DNA from: Natrinema marinum
GTDB lineage: Archaea > Halobacteriota > Halobacteria > Halobacteriales > Natrialbaceae
Length of the DNA: 64,000 bases
Direction of reading: 5' to 3'
Assembly (NCBI RefSeq): GCF_024296685.1
Contig: NZ_CP100763.1
Span: 2,294,001-2,358,000, forward strand
Part shown: positions 1-8,764 of the stretch, one piece after another
Layout of the letters: every line of letters begins with the position of its first letter
Position numbering within the stretch: position 1 is the first letter of the stretch
The notes under the pieces: model-generated
What the model saw: only the letters and a program-made list of their open reading frames with translations
Database searches by the model: none
Told to the model about the DNA's origin: nothing
Program-made: the position numbers and the translations under genes

Positions 1-1
1 G

Positions 2-355
2 CAGCACGTCGAGACGTGGTTCTCGCGGCTGCCGGGCGTGTACTACCCCTCGTTTCGACTGAACTACGTTCGGATATTCGCCGACGGCGATCGGATCGTC
101 GTCGAGTACGAGGAGATCGACACCGAGCGGTCGGTCGACCTCACGCGCTTTCAGCGACTCGTCGCGCGCCGGCCACCGGAGCCGGACCCGATTCCAACGC
201 GGACGGTGATCGATCCGGACGGGTCGCTCGAGCTCCCCGCCTCGGAGTCGGATCTCGATGCCGACCTCGAGCGGCGAGTCGCTGCCGGCAGCACCGACGC
301 CGCGGACTCGAGCGCGGGAGAACGTGCGGACGACGAGCGCGACCGCACTCGGTGA
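2..355 (+). CDS. C-terminal part of a hypothetical protein (5' truncated by window edge)
   Basis: The reading frame is open from base 2 to a TGA at 353-355. A GTG at 38 could be read as a start, but the frame in front of it (residues QHVETWFSRLPG) has the same character, so I treat the gene as entering from outside the window. The visible 117 residues begin with a compact stretch of mixed beta strand and charge (VRIFADGDRIVVEYEEID) and end in an acidic, Ser/Asp/Arg-rich tail typical of haloarchaeal C-termini. No catalytic or metal-binding motif is visible and I do not recognise the family. Confidence 0.6.
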   Translation, partial: QHVETWFSRLPGVYYPSFRLNYVRIFADGDRIVVEYEEIDTERSVDLTRFQRLVARRPPEPDPIPTRTVIDPDGSLELPASESDLDADLERRVAAGSTDAADSSAGERADDERDRTR

Positions 356-462
356 GTCGCTCCGATGGACGCCGAGCGGCCCCGTTCGTTCGGAGGTGGT
401 GGATCGGGCGGGTGACCTCCGTGCCAGCACGCTCACGACGTGTGCCAATCGCTAAGTAGTCC

Positions 463-479
463 CACGCCCATGGGGCGTG
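463..479. promoter_or_regulatory. Perfect inverted repeat just before the start codon at 481
   Basis: Arms cacgccc and gggcgtg (7 bp, perfect) flank the trinucleotide atg and end one base before the ATG at 481. A weak TATA-like gctaagtagt lies at 451-460, so the repeat spans the expected transcription start. It could be a repressor operator or a short 5' hairpin. The function is inferred only from position and symmetry. Confidence 0.4.
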
Positions 480-480
480 T

Positions 481-774
481 ATGTGGTTCTCCCGGAACCG
501 CACGGAGATGGTGACCTGCCTCGCCTGTGGCGCCGAGCGCCCGCGCGACGAGGCCCGCGAGTACGACAAGTACGGCGACCGCTGGGACCGCGCTGACAAG
601 ACGTTCGAACACCTCTGTAAGTCCTGCCACCGCGAGCTCTGTCACCACCCGCGCGACGAACTCGAGGCGCTGCTCGTCGATCTCGAGGCCGGCGAGCGAA
701 GCCGAGACGCGTTTCTCGCGAGCTATCTCGCGGCGGTCGAAGAACGGTACGGCACGCTCGAGGAGGAGTACTGA
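481..774 (+). CDS. Small zinc-finger protein, haloarchaeal hypothetical
   Basis: The 97-residue acidic protein has two Cys pairs, CLAC at about residues 13-16 and CKSC at about 46-49 followed by His and further Cys/His (CHRELCHH), spaced as in a treble-clef or rubredoxin-like knuckle binding one zinc. The C-terminal half is charged and helical. Such small zinc proteins are frequent in haloarchaea and mostly uncharacterised; nucleic-acid or protein binding is plausible but not shown. The ATG at 481 follows an inverted repeat and a TATA-like site at leaderless spacing. Confidence 0.75.
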   Translation: MWFSRNRTEMVTCLACGAERPRDEAREYDKYGDRWDRADKTFEHLCKSCHRELCHHPRDELEALLVDLEAGERSRDAFLASYLAAVEERYGTLEEEY

Positions 775-828
775 CGAGCAAACCGGTAGCCTCGAACCGA
801 CCCGCCGACGACCGACCGGCCTCTGGCT

Positions 829-1479
829 TCAATCGCCGCCACCGTCGATCATCGACGTGACCAGCGCCGACTCCGCGTTCCGCAGCAACTCGCCGGCCGT
901 GCTACTGGCACAGCCGAGTTCGTCGGCGACCGCGGCGACACCGCCGGTGCGGGGCACCTCGTAGTAGCCGACGGCGACGGCAGTCTCGAGGGCCTCCCGC
1001 TGGCGGTCGGTCACCGTCGCCGGCGGCAAGCGGCGTTCGAAATCGCCGACCCGCTCGATGGTGCCATCGGCCAGGCGCGTCAGGCCGTCGTAGAACTCAG
1101 TCAACGCGTCTGCCCGGCCGACGGCCTCGAACCGCACCGTTCCGTCGTCGCGAAACGTGATCGGCGGCAGGAAGACGACCCTCGAGTCCGAGACGAGCGC
1201 CAGAATCGATTCCTCGAACTCGTAGGCTATCTGATGGACGAACACGTACGTCCCGTCGTCGCCCACGACGAAATCGGCGGTCTCGACGCTGTCGACGGCG
1301 GTCAGCACCTCGGCGGCGGCCGCTCGCCCGGCGTCGAACCAGAGCAGCGTCGTCACGGTCCCCATCGGTCCCCACATCAGTAGTTCGGCGGAGGACACGC
1401 CGTCTACCGTTGCGAGCCGGCGATGCAGGGGATGCGTCATCGTATCCGGGTACGTAACGCCGAACGTCACCTGCTTCAT
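829..1479 (-). CDS. HTH-10 (bacterio-opsin activator-like) transcriptional regulator
   Basis: The C-terminal 50-60 residues contain the HTH-10 signature: TDRQREALETAVAVGYYEVP, then an 'elgcasstagellrnae'-type helix-turn-helix. The N-terminal 150 residues form the usual GAF/PAS-like sensory half of Bat-type regulators, which often control metabolic or stress genes. I start at the ATG at 1479 (MKQVTFGV) rather than further upstream because ctttaagtg lies about 28 nt in front of it, the normal spacing for a leaderless haloarchaeal mRNA, and because family proteins are 210-220 aa. It is divergent from the hydrolase at 1566. The ligand is unknown. Confidence 0.88.
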   Translation of the reverse strand: MKQVTFGVTYPDTMTHPLHRRLATVDGVSSAELLMWGPMGTVTTLLWFDAGRAAAAEVLTAVDSVETADFVVGDDGTYVFVHQIAYEFEESILALVSDSRVVFLPPITFRDDGTVRFEAVGRADALTEFYDGLTRLADGTIERVGDFERRLPPATVTDRQREALETAVAVGYYEVPRTGGVAAVADELGCASSTAGELLRNAESALVTSMIDGGGD

Positions 1480-1565
1480 CGTCCGGCGGTTTCTCGTATC
1501 TGCACTTAAAGAACCGCACTCATCCGGGAAAACGCCCTCCGTAGAGCGGGACCAATCACGGACCG

Positions 1566-2504
1566 ATGGCACGCACGCGCTTCGATCGATCGGACCACCG
1601 ATCGTCGCTCGAGGAGGACGCGGCGGAGACGGGTTCAGCGAAAACGGATTCGGTGTCGACCGTGACGGTCGGCGACCGAGGGAAGGTCACGTACGCGACG
1701 TACGGCGACCCCGACGGAGCGCCGGTCGTCGTCCTCCACGGCACCCCCGGGTCGCTCGTCTTCGGACAGTTGTTCGACGACTGCGCGCGGGAATACGGCG
1801 TCCGGGTCCTCGCGCCGGAGCGACCCGGATACGGACGGACGCCGCCGTGGCCCGACCGAGAGCTGACCGATACCGGCCCGATCATCGCCGCGGTGCTCGC
1901 GGACGCCGAGGTCGAGCGCGCCGGCCTGATCGGTTTCTCCGGCGGCGGGCCACACGCGCTCGCGACCGCCGCGACGCACGGTGACCTCGTCGAGTCGATC
2001 GATATCGTCTCCGGCGCGCCGCCGTGGTCGCAGCTCCCCGAGAAACCCGCGGCCCAGCGGCTACTCGGCGTTCTCGCGACGAAGACACCGTCGCTCCTGA
2101 AAGGACTGCTTCGGGGACAGACGTGGGCCGCCGGCCGGTTGCCGCCGTCGTTCGTTCTCGCACAGTATACGACGGCGGCGGAGCGAGCCGAGATTCCGAG
2201 GGGCGCGGCGGCCCGCGTTCGGCGCGACTTCTGCGAGGCGCTCGCGACTCACCGGGAGGGGTTCGCCGCTGAAACCCGCCTGTTCACGGCGCCGTGGGAG
2301 TTCTCCCTCGCCGCGGTCGACCGACCGATCCGGCTCTGGCACGGCGATAGCGACGGGAACGCTCCGCTCGAGGGCGTTCGGCGACTCGCCGAGGACCTGC
2401 CGAACGGCGAGTTACGGGTGCTCGAGGGCGCGGGCCACCTGACCACGCTGCTTCGAAGCAGGGAGAGAGTACTCCGCGACCACGGGTGCTCGGACGACGA
2501 ATAA
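1566..2504 (+). CDS. Alpha/beta-hydrolase fold protein
   Basis: A 312-aa single-domain hydrolase. After a disordered acidic N-terminus (about 35 residues) come the oxyanion segment LHGTPG, the nucleophile elbow GFSGGG (Ser is the likely nucleophile), a late Asp in WHGDSDG and the catalytic His in GAGHL. This arrangement matches the esterase/epoxide hydrolase/haloperoxidase-like branch; the substrate cannot be inferred. It is transcribed away from the HTH-10 regulator at 829-1479, with 86 bp between their starts, so it is a possible target of that regulator. Confidence 0.85.
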   Translation: MARTRFDRSDHRSSLEEDAAETGSAKTDSVSTVTVGDRGKVTYATYGDPDGAPVVVLHGTPGSLVFGQLFDDCAREYGVRVLAPERPGYGRTPPWPDRELTDTGPIIAAVLADAEVERAGLIGFSGGGPHALATAATHGDLVESIDIVSGAPPWSQLPEKPAAQRLLGVLATKTPSLLKGLLRGQTWAAGRLPPSFVLAQYTTAAERAEIPRGAAARVRRDFCEALATHREGFAAETRLFTAPWEFSLAAVDRPIRLWHGDSDGNAPLEGVRRLAEDLPNGELRVLEGAGHLTTLLRSRERVLRDHGCSDDE

Positions 2505-2588
2505 CCGACCTCGTCCGGCGGTGAGCGGGCCGGGCTTCCTCGTCCCCGTCCCGACACGACTTTCACCCTTACGTCCGTAGGCGGTGCC

Positions 2589-3887
2589 ATGAGCGACGAC
2601 GCACAGGCCGATGCCGGTACGGCCGAAGGGCAGGGTCCCGTCGAAATCTCGGAGGACCTCGCGCGCCACCTCGAGAACAAGCGCGACGAGCTGTTCGAGA
2701 AGCTCGAGATTCGCGACGAGTTTCCGCCGGAGGTCCTCGAGGAAGCGGAGGCGCGGACGGAGGACGTTCAGTCGGAGATCACCGACGAGATCGACGAGCG
2801 GAAAGACCTGCGCGACCTGACGACGTGGACGACGGACCCGATCGACGCCCAGGACTTCGACGACGCGCTCTCGATCGAGGAGCGCGACGACGAGTACGTC
2901 CTCTGGGTCCACATCGCCGACGTGACCCACTACGTCAACCCCGAAACGGCGATGTGGGACGAGGCTGTCGAGCGGGGCAACACGGTCTACCTGCCCGGCT
3001 ACACCATTCACATGCTGCCGCCGGTGCTGGCCGAGACGGTCTGCTCGCTGGTCCCCAACGAGGAGCGACTCGCCCACACCGTCGAGATGCACCTCGACAA
3101 GGAGCATCTGAGCTACGAAAACATCGAGATCTACAAATCCGTCATCGAGTCCGACGAGCGCCTGACCTACTCGCAGGCCGAGAACCGACTCGAGGACCCC
3201 GACGCCGACCTCCACGAGGAGAACACACTGGTCTACGAGGTGGCAAACCGCATGCACGAACAGCGCAAGGAAGACGGCTCACTCGTCTTGAACCCGGCCC
3301 GCGACCGCGCCCACACCATCATCGAGGAGTGCATGCTGAAGGCCAACAAGGCCGTCACGCACGAACTGATGTGGAACCGCGGCGTCGAGGCCATGTACCG
3401 GGTCCACCCACAGCCCAGCCCCGACGAGTGGTCCGAGGCCCTTCAGGAGATTCAGGATCTCGACGGCGTCTCGATCCCCGGCAGCACGTGGGACGACCCC
3501 CGCAAAGCGGTCAACGCGACGCTCGAGGAGGCGCCGGGCCGCCAACTCGACAAGATCCAGTGGGCCGTGATGAAGGTGATGCCTCGAGCGCGGTACATGA
3601 ACGACCCGTTCGGCGGCCACCACGCGCTGAACTTCGAGATCTACGGCCACTTCACCAGCCCCATCCGCCGCCTCTCCGACCTGATCAACCACTGGATCGT
3701 CTACCAGAACGACGTGCCCGAGAACCTCGTCGAACTCTGCGATCGCGCCAGCGACAAGCAAAAAGACGCCGAGCAGTGCGAGCGCGAGTACAAGACCTTC
3801 CTGCAGGAGGTCGGCCTCGATCCGATGGCGGTCAACAACCGCGGGATCGAAGTCGTCGACGAGGAAGAAGCAGAGAAGACGCTATAG
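2589..3887 (+). CDS. rnr: RNB-domain exoribonuclease (RNase R/II family)
   Basis: The 432-aa protein contains the RNB catalytic centre: residues 83-92 read DPIDAQDFDD, giving the Asp cluster that binds two Mg ions, followed by the strand VLWVHIADVTHYV. Late RNB motifs (HHALNFEIYGHFTSPIRR) are present. Bacterial RNase R is about 800 aa with cold-shock and S1 domains; here essentially only the RNB domain and a charged N-terminal helical region are present, the form found in haloarchaea. It should degrade RNA 3' to 5'. Lack of S1/CSD domains suggests reliance on partners or on structured-RNA exclusion. Confidence 0.9.
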   Translation: MSDDAQADAGTAEGQGPVEISEDLARHLENKRDELFEKLEIRDEFPPEVLEEAEARTEDVQSEITDEIDERKDLRDLTTWTTDPIDAQDFDDALSIEERDDEYVLWVHIADVTHYVNPETAMWDEAVERGNTVYLPGYTIHMLPPVLAETVCSLVPNEERLAHTVEMHLDKEHLSYENIEIYKSVIESDERLTYSQAENRLEDPDADLHEENTLVYEVANRMHEQRKEDGSLVLNPARDRAHTIIEECMLKANKAVTHELMWNRGVEAMYRVHPQPSPDEWSEALQEIQDLDGVSIPGSTWDDPRKAVNATLEEAPGRQLDKIQWAVMKVMPRARYMNDPFGGHHALNFEIYGHFTSPIRRLSDLINHWIVYQNDVPENLVELCDRASDKQKDAEQCEREYKTFLQEVGLDPMAVNNRGIEVVDEEEAEKTL

Positions 3888-3989
3888 CGGCCGATCGTCG
3901 TCCGATTTTCTCTCCTCCTCGATCCCACCACGTGCGGGGGCGCACGCTGGATCACGGTGACCGTGGCGGGAACCGTGATCCGAAGCCGT

Positions 3990-4119
3990 GCGAGGTCTTC
4001 GTGAATCCTGCGAACGAAGGCTTGGAAGGCGCGACGCGTCTTCCAGTGGATGAGTGAGTGACCAACGGGAACGAACGAATCGGTTGGGGAGGACGTGGTG
4101 ATTCCTTGTTGCCAGTAGA
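3990..4119. repeat. Dispersed hairpin-bearing repeat, short copy (A)
   Basis: This stretch matches 8984-9175 over several blocks: gcgaggtcttcg, a hairpin with arms ggaaggcgc/gcgtcttcc, then gtggatgagtgagtgacc, acgggaacga, and atcggttggggagg. The stem contains a G.T(U) wobble where copy B has G-C, so pairing is preserved although bases differ. Copy B carries about 60 extra bases between the last two blocks. No ORF spans it convincingly. The rest of the 302-bp gap (3888-4189) shows nothing else I recognise. Confidence 0.7.
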
Positions 4120-4189
4120 AGACAGAATCTCGAGCCGTCAGCCACCACTTCACAATCGAACCGTCAGCCACCGCTGCACGAACGAGACG

Positions 4190-4972
4190 CTACAACCCCT
4201 CACGCTCGAGGAAGTCCAACACCGCGTCGGTAAACCGATCGTCCGGCACCGTGGTCAGGTGGTCTTCACCCTCGATAACGACGGCCTCGCCGTTCGGAAA
4301 GCCGTCCGCGAGCGGTTCGGGGTCGCCCGTGATGTCGTCGTGTTCGCCGGCGACGATCACCACCGGATGTTCGACCTGCGCGATCTCGTCCCAGTCGGCG
4401 GGCGCCGTTCGCGTCCGGGCGCAGGCCGCGAGCGCCTCGAGGTCGTTGTCCGTCGTCTCCGCGAAGAGCCGGAACCGCTTGCCAAGCGGGTCCGTTACGT
4501 CCTCGGAGTCGTCGGCCAGCAGCCCGTCGGCGATCCGGTCGCCGGCGTCGCTCGGTTCGATGGTCGCCGCGCCGATCCCGGCCAGTACGCCGGCGTTGAA
4601 CCGCTCGGGGTGACGGTACAGGGCTTCGGTGCCGATCCGGCCGCCCATCGAGTAGCCGAAGAAGTCGGCCCGGTCGATCTCGAGGTGGTCCAGCAGGCGG
4701 ACCACGTCCGCCGCCATGATGTCCGTTTCGTAGGCCGCCGGGTCGTGCGGTTTCTCGCTCTCGCCGTGGCCCCGGCAGTCGAGTGCGATCACCCGCCGAC
4801 CGGCCTCGAGCAGCGTGTCGTCCCAGTCGCGGTCGCGCCAGTTCTCCTGCCGGCTCGAGGCGAAGCCGTGGACGAGGACGACCGGCGGGGCGGAGCCGTC
4901 GCCGTCTTCGGGAGTGAGATCGTCGTACGCGAGCTGCACGCCGGCGGCATTAAATGTGGCACCCGTTGGCAT
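4190..4972 (-). CDS. Alpha/beta-hydrolase (putative esterase/C-C hydrolase)
   Basis: A 260-aa hydrolase with LVHGFASS (oxyanion region), DCRGHGES, nucleophile elbow GYSMGG and the late catalytic pair Asp in AGEHDDIT and His in EGEDHLT. The length and motif order are typical for the alpha/beta-hydrolase family that includes esterases and meta-cleavage product hydrolases; the substrate is not determinable. It stands alone, convergent with the repeat region downstream of the RNase gene. The start at ATG 4972 has a taggtat element about 30 nt upstream. Confidence 0.87.
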   Translation of the reverse strand: MPTGATFNAAGVQLAYDDLTPEDGDGSAPPVVLVHGFASSRQENWRDRDWDDTLLEAGRRVIALDCRGHGESEKPHDPAAYETDIMAADVVRLLDHLEIDRADFFGYSMGGRIGTEALYRHPERFNAGVLAGIGAATIEPSDAGDRIADGLLADDSEDVTDPLGKRFRLFAETTDNDLEALAACARTRTAPADWDEIAQVEHPVVIVAGEHDDITGDPEPLADGFPNGEAVVIEGEDHLTTVPDDRFTDAVLDFLEREGL

Positions 4973-5051
4973 GAACGGGAGATGCGTGCGACGATACCTA
5001 ACAGTTCGGCTTCCGGTATCTCGAGAGGCGTTCGGCGACGGCGTCGTTCGC

Positions 5052-5606
5052 TCACTCGTCTACAGCCGGGAGCGACTTCTCGTAGACGTGCTCCTCGAGG
5101 CCGGACCCCAGATCGGAATCGCGCGTTTTGAGGCGCTCGAAGCCGCGAGATTCGTAGAAGGAGATGCCGACCGCGTTGCTCGCGAGGACGGCCAGCCGGA
5201 GGCGGTCGAACGCCCGCGAGAGCAGGGTCTCGAGGTGCTCGAGCAGCGCGGTCCCGACGCCCTCGCGCCAGCGATCGGGGCGGACGTACAGCCGCGCGAG
5301 AAACGCCACCGACGCGTCCTCCGGCCAGGGAACGGCGTGGGCGAAGCCCTCGAGGGCGGGCTCGAGGTCGGTCCCGGTCGCGGCGTCCGCAGTGGCCGAC
5401 TCGGCGACGAGAAAAACGGCGTTCTCGCGGCCGTTCGTGCCCGTGATCGCCGACTCAAGGTCGCCGATCGCGTACCAATCGGAGACCACGTCGTCGACCC
5501 TCTCGGCGCCGAGAACGTCGTCGTAGGCGCCGTGCCAGCTCTCGCGGGCGACCTCGTGGATCTCCCAGCAGTCGTCGACCGTCGCACGCCGGACGGTTCG
5601 CGTCAC
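5052..5606 (-). CDS. GNAT family N-acetyltransferase
   Basis: The domain starts at VRRATVDDCWEIHEVARESW and contains the acetyl-CoA motif A as LYVRPDRWREGVGTALLEHL (R/Q-x-x-G-x-G/A type) and a C-terminal SFYESRGFE, so this is a complete GNAT fold of 184 aa. I chose the GTG at 5606. A T-rich ctttttgg lies about 30 nt upstream of it, as for leaderless starts, and the 32 residues added by the ATG at 5702 do not look like GNAT sequence. Acceptor substrate unknown; N-terminal protein or small-amine acetylation are both possible. Confidence 0.82.
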   Translation of the reverse strand: MTRTVRRATVDDCWEIHEVARESWHGAYDDVLGAERVDDVVSDWYAIGDLESAITGTNGRENAVFLVAESATADAATGTDLEPALEGFAHAVPWPEDASVAFLARLYVRPDRWREGVGTALLEHLETLLSRAFDRLRLAVLASNAVGISFYESRGFERLKTRDSDLGSGLEEHVYEKSLPAVDE

Positions 5607-5866
5607 GACGAGGCGTACCAGCGCGGCCGCCAAAAAGCAGTGCCCGACAGCTACCGGATCGGTACGGTCAGGGTCCGATGAATCGCCGCGATCGCCCGTC
5701 ATCGCCCCAGTGGCGCGACGACTCGAGATCGTTTTGATGAGTTTGCCACTACTATTATGGCCGCAAGCGCCGAACGAATCGGTGGCGGGCAGACGGGCCG
5801 TTCTCGAGGGAGCGGCCTCACCACAATCCCGCCTGCCTCTCCCTTCCGCTTTCTCGTAGGGGTCTG

Positions 5867-6205
5867 TTAGTGCGCGGGTGCGTACGTGTCCGAAAAGACG
5901 TTGAGGCAGACGACACCGCCGACGATGAGCGCGATGCCGACGAACCCGGCAATGTCGACCGATTCGTCGAATAACACGACGCCGATGAGGGCGGCGGCGA
6001 TGATCCCCAGCGCGGACCAGGTCGCGTACACGAATCCGATCGGAAACTCCTGCAGCGAGAGGCTGAGAAGATAAAAGGAGCCGATATACCCCGCGACGAC
6101 GATGGCGGTGGGAACGGGGTTGGTAAAGCCGTCCGAGAATTTGAGCGCCGTCGTCCCGGTCACTTCCGCCGCTATCGCGATCGCCAGGTAGAGGTACGCT
6201 CGCAT
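5867..6205 (-). CDS. SMR family small multidrug exporter (EmrE/SugE-like)
   Basis: 112 residues with four hydrophobic segments, the length of the SMR family. The essential membrane Glu14 is present (IAAEVTGT), as is the family pattern YATWSALG in TM3. These proteins act as antiparallel dimers exchanging protons for cationic drugs, quaternary amines or guanidinium. Which of these applies is not visible: single-gene SMRs are usually EmrE- or SugE/Gdx-type. It sits alone between a GNAT gene and a surface protein gene. Confidence 0.9.
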   Translation of the reverse strand: MRAYLYLAIAIAAEVTGTTALKFSDGFTNPVPTAIVVAGYIGSFYLLSLSLQEFPIGFVYATWSALGIIAAALIGVVLFDESVDIAGFVGIALIVGGVVCLNVFSDTYAPAH

Positions 6206-6376
6206 GCGGCGATATCGTTGGACGGTTACTATGAACGGTTCGCTTCGATCGACGGATCAGTGCTCGCAGTCAAGCAGCGGAACGGGCGATGTGGAGCGAT
6301 CGGGCACGGCGAGAGCGTCAGCGGCGTCGAAAACAGGGCGAAGACGGAAACAGAGGGGGTAGCGAGTCGGTCGCGG

Positions 6377-7669
6377 CTAGCGCTCGAGTCGCGTGCGCAG
6401 TGCGGCCATCGAGATCGCGATCACGGCGACGCCGGCGCCGAAGCCGGGAGTGCTGTCGCCGCTGGCGCCGCTCGAGTCGCCACCGGAACCGCCACTCGAG
6501 CCGTCAGCGGAGTCGTCCGAACCACTGCCGTTGCCGTCGATCGTCGCGGTCCGCGTCGAGAAGTGGTTGACCGCGATATAGACGGTCGCCTGCCCCTCCG
6601 CCTGAGCGTCCTGAACGACCATGTATCGTGATTGATCGCCCCCGATCGCGCTCTCGAGTTCGCTCTTCGAGGACGCCTCCACGGCGGCCTCGCCGTCGAT
6701 GCGCACCGAGATGTCCTCGAGGTTGCCGACGGCCTCCTCGGAGACGGTCGTCATCACGACCGTCCCCTCGTGGACGGCGCGATCGATGGTCACGTTGACC
6801 CGGTTGTTCGCGGACTGGCTCACGTTCGCGGAGGTCTCCTGCCCGTAGGTGACGGCGTCGGTCACGAGTTCGCCGTCGCGCTGTTCGGCGGTCACGTCGA
6901 CGGCCGCCGACCCCTCGGCGATCAGCGACTCCTCGTATTGGGCCCGCTCGTCTCGCTCGCCGTCGGCGTAGGAGCGGAACGCCAGCGTCGCGTTCGCGCC
7001 GAGATCGGCCGTCACGTTGCCGTCGGCGACGCCGACCTCGCCGTCGCCAACCACGAGGAAGACGCCCTGCCGGTCGCCGGTCTCGACTCGGACGCGCTCG
7101 CCCTCCTCGCTGGCCTCCGCTTCGGCCGCGAGATCGGCTTCGACGTACTGGGCCTCGTCGCCGCTCTCGACGACCAGCGTCCCGCGTTGCGTGTCGTGAG
7201 CCGAGAGCGTCGCACCGCTCTCGGCCCGAATCTGCGCGCTGGCCTGCGTCTGGCTCGCCACCGACAGTCCCGCGCCGTTCAGGTTCGTCGCCGCCTCGAG
7301 CCCGAGGCTGCCGTCGAGGCCGCCGCTGGAACTCGAGTCAGCCTCGCGCTGGGACTGGACGGCGACGGACGCGAAAGTCCGTTCGCCGCCGACGCGGTAA
7401 TCGGTGATCGCGTCGCCCTCGACGTCGAAGGCGACGTTCGCGCCGGCGTAGGCCGAGCCGTCGGCGTCGGACTGCGTCGCGAGCGTCGTCTCGGTCTCGG
7501 TGCTGGCGTCAGCGGTGGTCTCGAGACCGGTCCCGCTATCGACCTCGGCGTCGGCCTCGATGGTCGTACGCGATTCCTCCGCGGTCGTCGCAGCTGCACC
7601 GGCCGCGGCCATCGTCACGGTGCTCGTGGCCACGAGCAGTGCAACCAGTAGCGCAGCGCCTCGATTCAT
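6377..7669 (-). CDS. Secreted PGF-CTERM surface protein
   Basis: The start is placed at ATG 7669 because it gives a clean signal peptide (MNRGAALLVALLVATSTVTM..AAGAAA). The mature part is about 380 residues rich in Ala, Thr, Ser, Asp and Glu, with repeated beta-like segments and N-glycosylation sequons (for example NAT, NVS, NGS). The C-terminus has a Ser/Gly/Asp linker followed by STPGFGAGVAVIA, a hydrophobic segment and Arg residues. That is the PGF-CTERM signal processed by archaeosortase A, so the product should be lipid-anchored on the cell surface. No enzymatic domain recognised. Confidence 0.82.
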   Translation of the reverse strand: MNRGAALLVALLVATSTVTMAAAGAAATTAEESRTTIEADAEVDSGTGLETTADASTETETTLATQSDADGSAYAGANVAFDVEGDAITDYRVGGERTFASVAVQSQREADSSSSGGLDGSLGLEAATNLNGAGLSVASQTQASAQIRAESGATLSAHDTQRGTLVVESGDEAQYVEADLAAEAEASEEGERVRVETGDRQGVFLVVGDGEVGVADGNVTADLGANATLAFRSYADGERDERAQYEESLIAEGSAAVDVTAEQRDGELVTDAVTYGQETSANVSQSANNRVNVTIDRAVHEGTVVMTTVSEEAVGNLEDISVRIDGEAAVEASSKSELESAIGGDQSRYMVVQDAQAEGQATVYIAVNHFSTRTATIDGNGSGSDDSADGSSGGSGGDSSGASGDSTPGFGAGVAVIAISMAALRTRLER

Positions 7670-7810
7670 TGCAAGCCGTGACTTTCGTCGTGACCGTAAA
7701 ACCCGTTCTGACAAATCCGTCCAAACGTCGCGGGGCCGCCGGCCGCCCGCGCTCTACGGCCGACGCTACTCGGCCGCGGTCGACCGGTACCGGCCGACCC
7801 GCCCGTCGCG

Positions 7811-8764
7811 CTACCGCGAGATGTCCTCGCCGCTCTCTTTGACGACGGTCTCGACCTCTTGGGCGGTGACGAGCGCGACGTCGCCGGGGATCGTCCGTTT
7901 GAGCGACGCCGTCGCCGTAGCGTACTCGAGAGCGGCCGGCACGTCGTCGCCGTCGAGCCGGCGGGCGATGAACGCGCCGGTGAACGCGTCGCCGGTGCCG
8001 ATCGGATCGACGGTATCGGTCTCGTAGGCCTCCTGATCGTGGACAACGCTGTCGTGCCAGCCGACCGCGCCGTCCGCGCCGCGGGTGACGACGACGGTCG
8101 TGAAGTCGTACTGGGAGCCGAGTTTGTGCGCGAGCTGGCGCGGGTCGCCCTCGAAGCCGAGGACGGTCCGCGCGTCGCGGGCGGCGATCACGAGGATGTC
8201 GATACCCGGAAACAGCCGAGTGAGCGTCTCTCGAGCCTCATCGGGCGACCAGAGCTTGCGCCGGTAGTTAAAGTCGAACGCCGTCGAGGTACCGCCTTTC
8301 CGGGCCGCCTTGAGCAGGTTCAGCGTCGTGTCCCGAAGCGTCGAGGAGAGCGCCGGCGTGATACCCGTCGTGAAGAAGACCTGCGCGTTCTGGATCCGCT
8401 CGAGGTCGAACTCGCGGGCCTCGGCCGTCGACACCGCGGTGTTCTCCCGATCGTAGATCACGTTCGTCCCGCGGGGCTTGCCGGCGTGCTCGAGGTAGTA
8501 CGTTCCCTGACGGCCGCGGTGGCTCCAGACCACGTCCGTCTCGATGCCGTGACCCCGGAGTTCGCCGACGACGCGCCGGCCAAGCGCCGTCTCGGGGACC
8601 TTCGACAGCCAGGTCGCCGACGCGCCCAGTCGGCTCGCCGCGATGGCGACGTTGCTCTCCGCGCCCGCGGCGCGGACCTCGAACTCGCCGGCGTTCTCGA
8701 GGCGTTCGTTCCCCGGCGGCGACAGCCGGAGCATCGTCTCGCCGAAGGTGACGATGTCGCTCAC
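7811..8764 (-). CDS. kdgK: 2-keto-3-deoxygluconate (KDG) kinase, PfkB family
   Basis: A 317-aa ribokinase-fold enzyme starting SDIVTFGETMLRLSPPGNERL, the beginning seen in haloarchaeal KDG kinases. The PfkB signature near the C-terminus (DPIGTGDAFTGAF) supplies the catalytic Asp and anion hole. It would phosphorylate KDG to KDPG in the semi-phosphorylative Entner-Doudoroff route used by haloarchaea for glucose. The family start coincides with GTG 8764, which overlaps the stop of a micro-ORF (8761-8817) by GTGA; the upstream GTG at 8824 would add 20 non-homologous residues. A matching aldolase-family gene lies at 28089. Confidence 0.88.
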   Translation of the reverse strand: MSDIVTFGETMLRLSPPGNERLENAGEFEVRAAGAESNVAIAASRLGASATWLSKVPETALGRRVVGELRGHGIETDVVWSHRGRQGTYYLEHAGKPRGTNVIYDRENTAVSTAEAREFDLERIQNAQVFFTTGITPALSSTLRDTTLNLLKAARKGGTSTAFDFNYRRKLWSPDEARETLTRLFPGIDILVIAARDARTVLGFEGDPRQLAHKLGSQYDFTTVVVTRGADGAVGWHDSVVHDQEAYETDTVDPIGTGDAFTGAFIARRLDGDDVPAALEYATATASLKRTIPGDVALVTAQEVETVVKESGEDISR

